Assembly (NCBI GenBank): GCA_039105265.1
Contig: JAPFFF010000044.1
Span: 930,001-994,000, forward strand
DNA length: 64,000 bases
Reading direction: 5' to 3'
From: Tritrichomonas musculus
Taxonomy: Eukaryota; Parabasalia; Tritrichomonadida; Tritrichomonadidae
The position numbers were made by a program, and so were the translations under genes. Positions 29,488 through 39,718 of the stretch are shown piece after piece (within the stretch, counting starts at the first letter, position 1; the number at the start of each line of letters is the position of its first letter). The notes below the pieces were generated by a model that ran no database searches, was not told the origin of the DNA, and was given only the letters and a program-made list of their open reading frames with translations.

Positions 29488-30827
29488 TTATTTTTTTGAA
29501 CCTGGTAATTTGAATGTTGTTGTATGCGCCTTATTTGTTCCTGGATTTACCTGTGACTGCTGAGCAGGCCCAAGCTTCGCTTGCGACAAGAAATCATTTT
29601 TAGCTTCTGTTGGACTTGCAACCTTTTGATTCTTAGATGTATCACGAGCTATACTAGATTTTTCAGGTTCTTGGTAAAAATATTTGAAGTCAGTTATTGG
29701 TGATGGTAATACCTTCTTTGGGCGTATTTCATCGGGTATATCAAGTTTTTCATTATTATATTCAATATTTACTTTTGGGTCATATCCACTAAATAAGGAA
29801 GGCTCCCTAGGATGTGAATTATTTGTATTTACCTTTAAGATAGGGCTTGTGATATTTGATTTGAATACATTGAATACTGGAAAATGGTATTTCCAATCCT
29901 GAAATTCATATTTAAAACCTTTAATATCAGCATCTTCATTTTTATTTCGCAATCGAACTTTCTGCCATTGGCTCATGAATGTTTCTTTTTCGAAACAGAG
30001 AAAGATAATTATTGGTACTGGCTTAACTGTGTAATCAACGTCTACGCTCGAAGATAGTTGATAACAGAAATTATTTGTTTCTTTTACATCATATCTATAA
30101 TCATAGTCTCCAATCAATAGTATATATGTTTTATTTAGGTCAGGAAATGATTTTTCAACAAATTGGATATCTGTATTACCAAAATTAGAAAAAAGATCCA
30201 CAGTTATTGTGAATAAACGTAATAGACTAGGATCGTTTGTATTATTTATATTTCTCTCATCTTTGAAATCCACTTTTTTAGGTAAATCCAACGTTACTTC
30301 ACTACCATTAATAAGTACAAATAATTCATGGTAATTACTACTTAAATACAATAAGACTCTCCTATTTCTTTCAGAGATATATGAAAACAGTTGATGGTCC
30401 TTATTAATAAATAAGAAGGCAGCTCATGTCCTTATTAATAAATAAGAAGGCAGCTCATGATAAATGCTGATGGTATGATTGAATTGCCATACAAATCGGT
30501 AAACCATATCTTGTAATCTCTCTTATTGCTACTGAAGAATTCGTATTTTCGATATTTGGTTTGACGCTTATTAGCTAACATAATGAATGAATCACAATAG
30601 GCATCTAATTGAACTATATCTGAATGCACCATTAAATCACCAACTAAAAAGTCTTTTACAATTGCTCCAACATATTGAATTACAATATATTTCTTGTTTC
30701 TGCTTGATACAAATTCAAGTGGCAACGTAAATTCTGTTGATTGAGTGTGGAAATAACGTTTTGTTATGGGCTGTTTTACATTGTTTGTTGCAACATTCTT
30801 GATATTATTCATAAGCATTTTTTTCAT
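29488..30827 (-). pseudogene. Candidate minor capsid-like type B gene (broken about once)
   Basis: Open frames cover 29488-30351 and 30435-30827 on the same strand. The 5' part begins with an ATG at 30827 and is beta-rich (FTLPLEFVSSRNKKYIVIQY, LVGDLMVHSDIVQLDAY). The 3' part has HELFVLINGSEVTLDL and alternating strands, then a Pro/Ser/Lys-rich end (TTFKLPGSKK). All-beta texture and position next to the integrase recall the minor (penton) capsid gene of Polintons, but no motif proves it. The 3' part carries a double-hairpin insert (29557-29583). It looks broken about once. Confidence 0.45.
29557..29583. repeat. 27-bp double hairpin, copy 1 (QAKLG insert)
   Basis: CTGC-TGA-GCAG (29557-29567), GCC spacer, CAAGC-TTC-GCTTG (29571-29583). 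Read on the minus strand it gives SQAKLGPAQQS. Confidence 0.88.
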
Positions 30828-30832
30828 AGAAA

Positions 30833-32218
30833 CTAAATGTTAAAATACTTAATGTAATCTTCGTTTAAGTCTCCAAATGAATTACATATGAATTTCGTAT
30901 ATATAATAGGTACTTCAATAATAGCTTTTTCAGCATCAGTCATACGTTTCCTACCTTTAGGCAGCTTTGCTGACCCAAGCTTTGCTTGATGATGCTTTTC
31001 TTGTGGTTCATCTTTTTTAACAGTCTGATATGGTTTTAATAACTTGCAGATTACATTTCCATTACGATACTCTAGAAACTCAGCAATTTCATTGAATACT
31101 CTTCTACGCTTCTCATGCTTTTTTTGCGTTTTACTTTTATCGAGATGAACTAATAAAATATTTCCTCTATTATATGAGAGTAATCCCTTAAAACGTTGTT
31201 TATCAATGATTTCTCTCAATTTCATTTGCATTTTCCTGATATATCTCCACTCCAAATCAACATTGTTTTGCATTTGAGCTGGGGTGTAATATATGTACTT
31301 CGTTGGTTTTACAAGATTCTTGTCATAAAAATCTGATGGGTCATAATCAAAATTCTTAAATCGAAGAGAACTATGTGGGGTATTATTATAGTAATCAACC
31401 ATTTGTCTCATCAAATTATAATCACTTAATCTTCGCTCATCTAACCCAAAAGCATTTCTCAGAGTTCTTATAACAGAATCAACATTTTTGTGAGCTAAAG
31501 CATATGGAGAATCATTAATAATGAATCTTATAGGATAGAAATCAGTGATTGAATCTATTGTGGCTTCCCAAAACTGGATGTCTTCAAATTGTAAATTGAG
31601 TAGCCTTTGGAAACGAGGTTTATAATAGTCGCTTTTTTTAAGCAGCTTTTTAAGAGTTTCCAGTTTGTGGTTCACGAGGATTTTCCTTAATCATTTATCA
31701 AACTCTTTTATCCTCGCTTCTTTAATTACAGCTTTCAAGTCAAATATTAAAGTAGTTTCTCCTGTTGAAAACCAAATGACAACACTATTATCTTTCATCT
31801 CTTTTAATCCAGGTTCTCCATCACATTTGATAGTTTTGAATAGAAATTGTGGATATCTTATTATAATTCGTTCAAGGGAAAACCATATATTTCCTTTATC
31901 CTTTACAGGTTCAACGATTAGGTATCTTGTATTTGTATTGATGAGAACCAAATATATTTTATTTTCTTTTGTCAAATCTCTAGTATAGTATTTGCTAAAC
32001 ATCAAATCTGCTTCCGAGCAACCTGGTTCATTAGAGAAATTTGGTTTTGATAATTCTTTGCATGATTTCAACTTGAAGTCAGGGATAAATGGTTCTGTTT
32101 TGATATCACTTTTAAAGAAAGGTTTTATGTAATTATCAATGTATTTATACTTGGATTTGAAAGGATAATTGAGTAAGGAGTTGTATTCTTTATCGTAGAT
32201 TCTTACTGATTTAGTCAT
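30833..32218 (-). pseudogene. Polinton integrase, type B (broken about once)
   Basis: Two open frames (30833-31675, 31691-32218) of one rve-type integrase family. The 5' part has an ATG at 32218 and SEADLMFSKYYTRD, YLVLINTNTRYLIVEPV and FKTIKCDGEPGL, matching the first catalytic strands. The 3' part has VDSVIRTLRNAF and YYNNTPHSSLR, then a basic tail. It resembles the integrase at 156-1229 more than the one at 45998. The 3' part contains a double-hairpin insert (30962-30988). The copy looks broken about once. It follows the KilA-N gene on the same strand. Confidence 0.82.
30962..30988. repeat. 27-bp double hairpin, copy 2 (QAKLG insert)
   Basis: CAGC-TTT-GCTG (30962-30972), ACC spacer, CAAGC-TTT-GCTTG (30976-30988). 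Minus-strand reading gives HQAKLGSAKL. Confidence 0.88.
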
Positions 32219-32262
32219 TTTTTTCCAAAAAAAGTATTGATAAACAAAAAAATATCAATTAC

Positions 32263-32323
32263 AGGTAAATCATCACGTTTTTCATAAGATTTGGCGAGGG
32301 TCGGAATTCCGACCGTCGATTTT
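32263..32323. repeat. 61-bp direct repeat, copy 1
   Basis: Matches 32820-32880 with two mismatches. Holds the perfect palindrome GGTCGGAATTCCGACC (32299-32314). Lies just past the stop of the KilA-N gene. Confidence 0.9.
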
Positions 32324-32933
32324 ATTGGCTCATACTATTAAAGTATTCTTCAATTAATGTATGGAGCTTATTGAGATGCTCTATTTTGATATCAACACAG
32401 TTACCACTATTGGAAACCTTATAATCATCTGTTCCAAATGATGCTATTATGATATTCTTAATGTTTAAATTTGGTGTCATACTAATAGGAAGGTCATCTT
32501 TGAAGTAAAATCTTTCGCTTTCATTATTATAATGGTTAACAACTTTTCTCCAAGTACTCTTATGACGACGACACAAATGAAGCCTAATGAAACCTTCTTT
32601 ATTAATATCCTCTTTGTAAATCAAATAACGGTAATCATTCTTGTGATTTTCTGGAACTGCACGTGGTTTGAGTTCATCAATTTGTTGCTGATGTTGTTTG
32701 CGTTCACGTTCAAATTGGGAGTCTAAAAGTTTAGCAATATAAATTGCATATGTTGGTGATGCCCACATTGCGATGTGATTGACTAGAAGCTTGTGAATAT
32801 AATAACCTCTTAATCCGTTAGGTAAATCATCACGTTTTTCATAAGATTTGGCGAGAGCCGGAATTCCGACCGTCGATTTTTCTGAGTCAAAACTTTGTAA
32901 TAACTCTTTTGTTGATTGATTTTCAAACCAGTG
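32322..32933 (-). pseudogene. KilA-N domain protein, main part (split by a MITE-like element)
   Basis: Carries the KilA-N core: WFENQSTKELLQ, then GLRGYYIHKLLVNHIAMWAS and YAIYIAKLLDSQFERERK, followed by a C-terminal domain with LHLCRRHKSTWRKVVNHY. KilA-N proteins bind DNA and are shared by large DNA viruses and Trichomonas; whether this one belongs to the type B element or the host is unclear. The 1427-bp element at 32941-34367 separates this from the N-terminal part at 34375-34514, with CTTTGCA duplicated on both sides. The 61-bp direct repeat (copy 2) lies inside the coding region. Confidence 0.75.
32820..32880. repeat. 61-bp direct repeat, copy 2
   Basis: Near-copy of 32263-32323, located inside KilA-N coding sequence. 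Contains CCGGAATTCCG. A third CGGAATTCCG palindrome without the flanks is at 34570-34579. Confidence 0.88.
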
Positions 32934-32940
32934 CTTTGCA

Positions 32941-34367
32941 TAATGATGCGTTTTTGCCCGACCATTTATAAAAAATTTGCCCAAAATGCCCAAGATTTTT
33001 TGGAAATTGCCAAAAAAAAAAAAATATAACCACATTTTTTAAAATTTTCTTTTCAAAAAAAGGTTTATTCGCTATATTTATATTTTTTTGATTAAAAATT
33101 TTACCAAACTAGTACAAAATAGGAAAATAATAATTAATCATTAAGAATTATTCAAATTATTTCATTTTTATATGAGAATTGTCGAAATGCTTTTCATAAA
33201 AAATGTAAACTTAGTAATATTTTGAAGTAAAAAGCATTATTACATAATATATTTGGTATTCAAATTTAATTTTGTGAAAAATATTTTTATGAATTTAATA
33301 TAAATCATAAAGTTAAATTATTTTCATCATTAAAGAAGTAAATAAGTATATTTATCTTCATTTATTTCTGCAATTTAATATTTTGTTATTCTTTTTTCAT
33401 TTTTGATTGTAAAAAAAGCAAAAAAATCTGGAAAAAAATTTCAAAGAACTCATTCAAAAAATTGAGGGCCGAATTTCTTTTAAATCTAATAGAGTATATT
33501 AGAGGGCTCATATTATGACATCCTTTTTAAATAAACACATCAAATTGGGTCTCAAAAGAATCATCACAATGTGATTATCATAATGATGGTGGTTAAAAAT
33601 GCCATAACAGTTTTTAACATATGATATTTTATATTTTTTTTATAGGATAATCTGAATCATTTTAATTTTAATATATTTGATAAACATATTCTTAGTAATT
33701 GTCATAAATTTATAAATTTATAAATAAAAAAAAAAGAATAAAGGAATAATATTCAAATATTACTTCTTTCAATATAAAGTATAGGAACAACCAGTTCTTG
33801 AATTAGAAATATATAGCTTATAAATGCTCTTCTGAGCTTTTTTACTGTATTTTGGAGCTTCTTATTGTTATATCCCGATTTAATTATTATTGATTCAGAT
33901 GATTGCAATAAACAGCTTCTAAATCACAGTAAAAAAAGCTCAAAAAAGCATTTCCGAGCTTATTTGAGGTATTTTAAGAAAATAAATGCATATTTTAACA
34001 TTATTAATTATAAAAAAGCCTGGGGCAAAAAGGTTAATTTATTTGACCACATTTGACCTTATGAAACTGGGCAGTACTGCCCAGCATGTAAACTATTGAA
34101 ATTCTTTCAAATTTTGAATGATGGGCATGGGCGCCCATGCCCAAAAAATTCAAAGGTTTATTGCCCAATATAAACAATTCAATTTTTACATATATAATAT
34201 AAAATTTAGATATTTTTTTTTAATTAAAAAAATATTTAAAAGTAAAATTTATACACATTATCAATGCAAAAAAATTTAATATATTTATATAAAAAAATGC
34301 ATTGCCCATGTGGGCAGGGCAGATTTTTTTAATGCCATGCATAATTGGGCAGTGGGCAACATCCTTA
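32941..34367. mobile_element. 1.4-kb MITE-like DNA transposon, copy 1
   Basis: Flanked by the 7-bp duplication CTTTGCA (32934-32940, 34368-34374). Ends TAATGATG... and ...CATCCTTA give imperfect inverted termini (TAAnGATG). It is nearly identical to 59664-61360 apart from a nested insert there. No coding capacity: very AT-rich with GGGCA/TGCCC clusters, including GGGCATGGGCGCCCATGCCC near 34123-34142. A non-autonomous element; superfamily unclear (7-bp duplication). Confidence 0.92.
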
Positions 34368-34374
34368 CTTTGCA

Positions 34375-34514
34375 AGTTTATTTGATTGGCATGCAGTTAT
34401 TATGCTTTGAGCTTGATACATATCATCTTTGATTGAATGTATGATGCGTAAATGTGTATTATATTGAATAAATTCGTAGTCATCATTAATTCGTTCTACG
34501 TTTATTGAAGCCAT
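34375..34514 (-). pseudogene. KilA-N gene, N-terminal part
   Basis: From the ATG at 34514 it reads MASINVERINDDYEFIQY and continues in a KilA-N-like N-terminus to the MITE junction. See the main part at 32322-32933. Confidence 0.65.
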
Positions 34515-34605
34515 TTGTTCTGGAGATAAAAAATTATTTTAAAAATAGATTTGCAAAAAAATTGACAGCCGGAATTCCGAGGTTAGAAAATATTCGAAAA
34601 TCAAT

Positions 34606-36687
34606 TTACTCATTAACTTGACTGCCAGCTGGCGTTTCATCATCAACATATTCTAATCCATTTAATGAAAGTTTAAAGTATGTATCTCTTGTGAGCCATA
34701 ATTGAGTTGGAGGTGGATGTACTGTTCCTTCTTCGTTAACATTATAGTAAGTATCATTTGGACCTGTATATATTGGTTGACCATTTACTTGAACTTGAAT
34801 ATTTCCAAATCCACCATCCAATCCATCATAGCAATATCCTGCTGAAGCACGTTCTGTTTGAATATTGAAAACAAAGCTAGAAGCATCACTTAAAGTATTT
34901 CTATAACGAACTCCATTTGCATCATTCTTTGGCATTGTCATACTATCTTCAAATTCTTTGGTGCATTGTAATGTGATTCCATCAAGGTCTCCAGCAGTTA
35001 ATTGATTTTCAAAGAATCTTGCACCAATTGTTGAAACATTTTCATCTGGGAAGTTCTTACCACCAATATTGAGATAACAATTTTGATATACCGGATTTTC
35101 GAAAACAGTGAGGTCATTATGATGTTTTGGAAACATAATTGACATTGTAGTAACATTAATTAATGGGATATTCAAAGTAGATTTGATACCATTTGCTGCA
35201 GGAGCAATTGGGAATGAATGGTAATCAACTTTTTGGGATGGGATTATAATTCCTTCACGAAGAATATTTTCAATACCTCTGCGAGTAGATTCACAGACAC
35301 CATATCCTTGCATATTTGATTTACATAATGTGATTGTCATTCTGTTTACAGTTAATGTAGCTTTCTGTGATGAATATGTTTCGTTGTGAAGTTGTGATTT
35401 AGCATCATGATATTCATTAACAACTCTGAGAGCTGATTTAGCAACTGTTTTCTCAATTTGCCAAACATAATATTTTCCATCGTTGTGTTGTAATGCTGGT
35501 TTTGTATAATCTGGATTGGCTAAACAAATTTCTTCATCAGTGGCAGTTGGTTTAAGATCTAATTTAGCGAATTCTTCTGCAGTATAACTGAAATACATTG
35601 AAAGGTCAGTTGCAATATCATCATAAGTATATGAACCATCTTCTTTAAAGCTATATTGCTCACCAAGTCTGTATGTAAGTTTATATTTAATTGGTGCTGG
35701 AGTTGGTTCAGGAGTTGGGTCTGGGTCTGGTGTTGGAGATGGTGATGGGTCTGGTGTTGGAGATGGTGATGGGCCTGGTGTTGGAGATGGTGATGGGCCT
35801 GGTGTTGGAGATGGGTCTGGAGATGGAGCACCAGGACCTGGAATTATAGCTTCATTACCAATTTGTGTAAATTGATGTTTCAAGTGACCGCGAGCTTTAA
35901 TTTCTTTCAATCTTTCTAATTCTGCAGATGAGATACTATCATTATCTTCTAGATAAGCTTTTGTTTCAGCAACAGTATAAGGGTCTATAGCGGCCCAAAC
36001 TAATCCTGCGGGTGATACTTGGAAACGAATTGATAAATCACCTATGATACCATTAGGGAATAAATCGAATGCTTGTAATGCAAGTAAATCATCAAATGGA
36101 ACGTTCAAATCAAATTCAACTTGGGATTTACCATTAGATTTGAATGAATTGAGGTTAACATAAGCACCAGCAACTGTCTGTGAATAATTTGAAACGTTTT
36201 CCCAAAGTGAATGTACAAAACGCCTACGTTTCTTCTCAGTCTCTGGTTTAACAGTGGACTACAAAAACCCTTCACGAATACATTCATTTTGCTGATATCC
36301 AACGTTTATATTATTATGGAGAATCTCCAAACGGTCAAACAATTGATTGGAAGATTTGAGCCCGACAAATAATTTGTAGAAGTTATTTGGGTCATCAATT
36401 TGTTGTAATTTTGCTAAATCAGTATTCAATTGTAAATCCAATTTGATGTGAAATGTTAAGAATCCTTTATCAACATCACTAATGAAGTGGTCAGGATGTG
36501 TTAAACTGATTTGGGAATATTGTCCTTGATGAAATGGTGCAGGTTGGTCATGACAGTCAACAGTTCTGAATGAAAATGAGCGTGTACCATCATTAGTGTT
36601 AATCATTTCACGCATCTTATTAAAAGTGTCAAGTACATTCCCAGCTTCGATTTTGTAATTATGTGCTCTTTCGTTGCGATACAACAT
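34606..36687 (-). pseudogene. Major capsid protein, type B locus 2 (broken about once)
   Basis: Covers nearly the whole capsid gene from the ATG at 36687 (MLYRNERAHN) to 34606. The first jelly-roll region has FSFRTVDCHDQPAPFHQGQY and LEILHNNINVGYQQN. Then NVPFDDLLALQAFDLFPNG. An inserted Pro-Ser-Thr repeat (PSPTPGPSP, 35.7-35.83 kb) sits between the jelly rolls like a surface loop or spike base. The second half has NRMTITLCKSNMQGYGV and FGNIQVQVNGQPIYTG. Capsid proteins of this kind form the icosahedral shell. Locus 1 at 14.9-17.9 kb is a close relative. The copy looks broken about once. Confidence 0.82.
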
Positions 36688-36738
36688 TTATGATACAAAA
36701 AAAGTACTTATTACAGGACTTTTTTCATTATAAAAACA

Positions 36739-36993
36739 ATGGGTATTGGAATCTTCAAGAAAATGAAAAATGCTTTTAAATCAGTTGGCAATACAATTAA
36801 GAATGTTGCAACTAAAGTCGGTAAAGCGCTTCCTAAAGTTGTTGAAATTGGTAAAAGAGATACCAGTGCGGTAAAGCCTGTTTTAGGTGATATACCTCTT
36901 ATTGGAGACACTATAAGAGCAATTGACACAGGGTTGAATGTTGTCGATAGAGGAATGAGAATTGGTAAGAGCTTGATAAATGAAGTCGCCTAG
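36739..36993 (+). CDS. Small basic amphipathic protein beside capsid gene (locus 2)
   Basis: 84 aa, the same length as its relative at 17931: IFKKMKNAFKSVGNTIKNV helix, KALPKVVEIGK, AIDTGLNVVDRGMRIGKS. Divergent from the capsid gene with 51 bp between. Lys-rich and amphipathic, so it may act like adenovirus pVI in membrane penetration or bind packaged DNA; inference only. Confidence 0.75.
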   Translation: MGIGIFKKMKNAFKSVGNTIKNVATKVGKALPKVVEIGKRDTSAVKPVLGDIPLIGDTIRAIDTGLNVVDRGMRIGKSLINEVA

Positions 36994-37052
36994 GCTCCTA
37001 ATAAACTCCGTTTCTAAGTAGAATAAAAACAAAAAATTTTTTTTGAAAATAA

Positions 37053-37499
37053 ATGGAATTGGAAGTAATTAACGAAATAACTGAAGAAACAAAAAACTTC
37101 AAATCCATTGAAGAATTTAATTTGTTCTACCAGAAGCACAAGGACGAGATGAATGGACGCACCACACAGTACCTCAATAGAGTATATAAGATTATTACCT
37201 CTGACGGTGTTGAATATAGAATAACAAAAAAGAATTGTTCGAAAGAAGGAAATAAGAGAGTTGGGGGTGATATATTTCTAAAAAAAGTGTTTAAAAAGGA
37301 AGACCTAAAAGAGTTAGAACAAGATGTTATCAGAGCTGATATTGAAAGTGTAAAGGATGAGATTAAGCAGATGATATCGCGCATTCATGCGAATGAGCTT
37401 CTAGCGAATCGCATTGAGCAATCAGAGAAAAAAATAATAGAACTAACATCAACTGTGAATCAGATAGCTAAATATATTAATACTATGAATAATATGTAG
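37053..37499 (+). CDS. IEEFNLFYQK family protein
   Basis: 148 aa, ATG at 37053. KSIEEFNLFYQKHKDEM and TTQYLNRVYKI at the N-terminus, GGDIFLKKVFKKED in the middle, and a C-terminal coiled coil (RIEQSEKKIIELTSTVNQI). Related to the shortened copy at 18222. Function unknown. The conserved order capsid - small basic - this gene suggests a virion role. It converges with the next gene, with one base between them. Confidence 0.75.
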   Translation: MELEVINEITEETKNFKSIEEFNLFYQKHKDEMNGRTTQYLNRVYKIITSDGVEYRITKKNCSKEGNKRVGGDIFLKKVFKKEDLKELEQDVIRADIESVKDEIKQMISRIHANELLANRIEQSEKKIIELTSTVNQIAKYINTMNNM

Positions 37500-37500
37500 C

Positions 37501-37734
37501 TTAAATCTTACTATTAATTGGGACCACTGAATGGTTTAAAGAATATGTATGATAGTTGAGTTTTTTTGCAGTTATTGGAGGCTTTTCATGGTTTATAGTT
37601 CCCTTCAAATCTCTCTTCTTGATTATAGGTGCAGAATTGATTCTGGTACGCTCTTTTTGCATTTCCAATTGAAGTCTGTCGTAGAAATTCATTCTTTTAT
37701 CATCTCTTATCGTGCGTCTCTGTTGAAAAGACAT
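37501..37734 (-). CDS. INSAP small protein, copy 1
   Basis: 77 aa, Arg/Lys-rich: FYDRLQLEMQKERTRINSAP and a C-terminal LNHSVV. Related to 40739-40954 (FDRLQLMMQKKRTKINSAP, LNHSVV). Divergent from the 76-aa gene with only 16 bp between, so they share a tiny control region. Function unknown; basic and short, possibly nucleic-acid binding. Confidence 0.7.
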   Translation of the reverse strand: MSFQQRRTIRDDKRMNFYDRLQLEMQKERTRINSAPIIKKRDLKGTINHEKPPITAKKLNYHTYSLNHSVVPINSKI

Positions 37735-37750
37735 TTTTGTATTGAAATAA

Positions 37751-37981
37751 ATGACTGAATTAAGTGATTATAAGAGGGAAATTCCTGAACTTAAAAGAAT
37801 CAAACGAGCACTAAAAGAGAAATGCTACGACTATAAACAGCATCTCAATAACGTAAAATCAGGCATGCTTGGCTCAAATGGATTAGCAGTAAGAGAATCG
37901 TTAATTGAAGATATTGAATCTTTAAAAGAGAAAGTTCACAAACTCGAAAAAGAATTTGATAGATTAACCAATAAAGAGTAA
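37751..37981 (+). CDS. KREIPELKRIKR coiled-coil protein, copy 1
   Basis: 76 aa: YKREIPELKRIKRALKEKCY, KSGMLGSNGLAVRESLIEDI and a C-terminal coiled coil (LKEKVHKLEKEFDRL). Closely related to 40987-41214, which forms the same divergent pair with the other INSAP gene. Protein identity is high while the DNA differs at many third positions, which suggests selection on the protein. Function unknown. Confidence 0.75.
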   Translation: MTELSDYKREIPELKRIKRALKEKCYDYKQHLNNVKSGMLGSNGLAVRESLIEDIESLKEKVHKLEKEFDRLTNKE

Positions 37982-38008
37982 GATGTACAGAGATTTTTTT
38001 GCACTGAA

Positions 38009-38578
38009 ATGTCTTTGAATAAAGCACGTATATTGAGCTCAGAAAACGATGCAAGTGTAAAACAGAGTCAAGAAACAAATATTGAAATCAAATTAGCTCC
38101 TCAACGCAGTTCTTCAGTAGCATATCCACAAATACCACAGCCACAAAATGTAAATTTTACTATGCCGACCCCACAGGAGGGGTTTGCTTCTCAATACATA
38201 CCTCAAACCAACAATCTCGCCCAAGAAAGGGGGCTTGCAGATTTAGGAAATGAGTTGGATTCACTTGAAAAGAAAAACAAATTTTTGGAGTTGCTTGTTG
38301 GGATGTATGAGAATAACCCATTAAAGGTAAACTCTTATGTGGTATGTAAATCGACATTATTAATGGATATGATAAAGCTGTTGACAGATTGTGATAAAGT
38401 TGATTTGGTTATTGAAGATGAAGAACCTGGCTGTTGTATTGCTAATGTTGCAAAACTGATAAAGATTGATAAGATATTAATCACTAAAGATGGAAAGTCA
38501 GAAGAATTGAAATACTGCTACAATCATGTCTATACCGAGTTTGTCAAATACGCAATATCACTCAAATATTGTTGCTAA
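38009..38578 (+). CDS. GCC-motif Polinton protein, type B
   Basis: 189 aa, ATG at 38009. The N-terminal half is low-complexity and Gln/Pro-rich with small GC palindromes in the DNA (ACCCC...GGGGT 38068-38083 region shifted by one hundred: 38168-38183). The C-terminal half (LELLVGMYENNPLKVN, VIEDEEPGCCIANV, YNHVYTEFVKYAISLKYCC) is a distant relative of the type A GCC proteins at 5197 and 53188. It lies directly before the packaging ATPase. Function unknown, but presence in both element types suggests a core role. Confidence 0.72.
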   Translation: MSLNKARILSSENDASVKQSQETNIEIKLAPQRSSSVAYPQIPQPQNVNFTMPTPQEGFASQYIPQTNNLAQERGLADLGNELDSLEKKNKFLELLVGMYENNPLKVNSYVVCKSTLLMDMIKLLTDCDKVDLVIEDEEPGCCIANVAKLIKIDKILITKDGKSEELKYCYNHVYTEFVKYAISLKYCC

Positions 38579-38733
38579 TTACTTTTTCTTTATAAAAAAT
38601 GTTTTGTGAGCTACTTTTATGTATGATTCTAGCTGTTAATGTTATGGAGTTATTTGTGATAATATCAGCATTGAAACCTGATGAACCACCTGAATTAAGT
38701 GAAGAGATGCGACAGAAACTTTATTGCTAAGAA

Positions 38734-39642
38734 ATGCTTAAACCTACAAAGTTTGATTATTCGACAGTGTTTTTTTCAGATTCTAGTGATTCAGAAGAGC
38801 TATTTACTGAACCTCAGATAAAACCCTTTTTTAACATCGACATTGAGATGAGTAAAGCGTATAAAAAAAATGAATCCAAGATATTGAGTGAATCTATTAG
38901 ACCAATTGCTAATGGTATCTACGCAAATTATAATTCATTAAACATCATTGTTGGAGCTCAAGGAAAGGGTAAATCTCATATTGTATTGCGTGATATTATT
39001 CAAATATCAAGAATCCCTGGTGCTGCTCATTTAATTGTTTATATTAGTAAGAATGGAGTTATAAATGATTCAACATTTGAAGCACAGCGAGAATTGATTA
39101 AACTTCCTATAAAAGTTATATCTGATTCAAATGCTGAGAATTACTTAAAAGAACTTGATTTATGGAAAGAATTGTATGATAAATACGTTAATAATAATAC
39201 TCGATTAGATGAAGAGAAGATAAATAAGATGCTCTCCTTTTTATGTATTTCACAAGCGAAGCTTGGGTCTGCTATGCAGTCACAGTTGAACTCCTCAAAA
39301 AGTCCTCTTAATACTATCATATTATGTGAGGATTTCATTAAATCAAAACTATTGAAATCAGCTTATTTTACCAATTATATCACACAATTACGGCACAAAC
39401 ATTCTATTGTCTATGTTAATGTTCAATTCTTTAAAGCAATACCAACGGATTACAAGAATAACTGCACATCTTTCTTCATATTTAATGGATTCTCACGACA
39501 GAAAATGGGTTATATATACCAACAAGTTGTTATGCCAATTGAATTCGAAGATTTGTGGAGGAGATATTGTTGTATGAAAAATCATGATTTCATCTTGGTG
39601 AACACACGAGAAGGTAGTATAGAGTTTATTAGTTGTGTGTAA
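38734..39642 (+). CDS. Polinton DNA-packaging ATPase, type B
   Basis: 302 aa, ATG at 38734 and open throughout. FtsK/HerA-type genome-packaging ATPase: Walker A VGAQGKGKSH near residue 75, Walker B NTIILCEDF near 195, then RHKHSIVYVNVQFF, a sensor-like strand, and NCTSFFIFNGFS. It would pump element DNA into capsids. A 27-bp double-hairpin insert (39253-39279) adds SQAKLGSAMQSQ just before Walker B, a variable position between helices. The type A relative at 47155-48013 lacks this insert. Confidence 0.85.
   Translation: MLKPTKFDYSTVFFSDSSDSEELFTEPQIKPFFNIDIEMSKAYKKNESKILSESIRPIANGIYANYNSLNIIVGAQGKGKSHIVLRDIIQISRIPGAAHLIVYISKNGVINDSTFEAQRELIKLPIKVISDSNAENYLKELDLWKELYDKYVNNNTRLDEEKINKMLSFLCISQAKLGSAMQSQLNSSKSPLNTIILCEDFIKSKLLKSAYFTNYITQLRHKHSIVYVNVQFFKAIPTDYKNNCTSFFIFNGFSRQKMGYIYQQVVMPIEFEDLWRRYCCMKNHDFILVNTREGSIEFISCV
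39253..39279. repeat. 27-bp double hairpin, copy 3 (QAKLG insert)
   Basis: CAAGC-GAA-GCTTG (39253-39265), GGT spacer, CTGC-TAT-GCAG (39269-39279). Encodes QAKLGSAMQ in the packaging ATPase. Confidence 0.9.
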
Positions 39643-39643
39643 A

Positions 39644-39713
39644 AAAATCAAAAGGTGGTGAGTTCAAAGGTGAGAATTCACCTGTTCACCTCAACAGCAT
39701 TTTCGGCAAATAA
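39644..39713. terminator. Hairpin between convergent genes, copy 2
   Basis: AAAGGTGAGAATTCACCTGT and TCACCTC arms; an inverted near-copy of 24267-24324. Lies between the stop of the ATPase gene and the end of the convergent 142-aa gene. Confidence 0.55.
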
Positions 39714-39718
39714 AGCTA

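Noticed and set aside
33865-34056. Small frame in the 1.4-kb MITE, also at 60585-60818
   Set aside because: The C-terminus differs between the two near-identical copies, with no codon conservation; the element looks non-coding.
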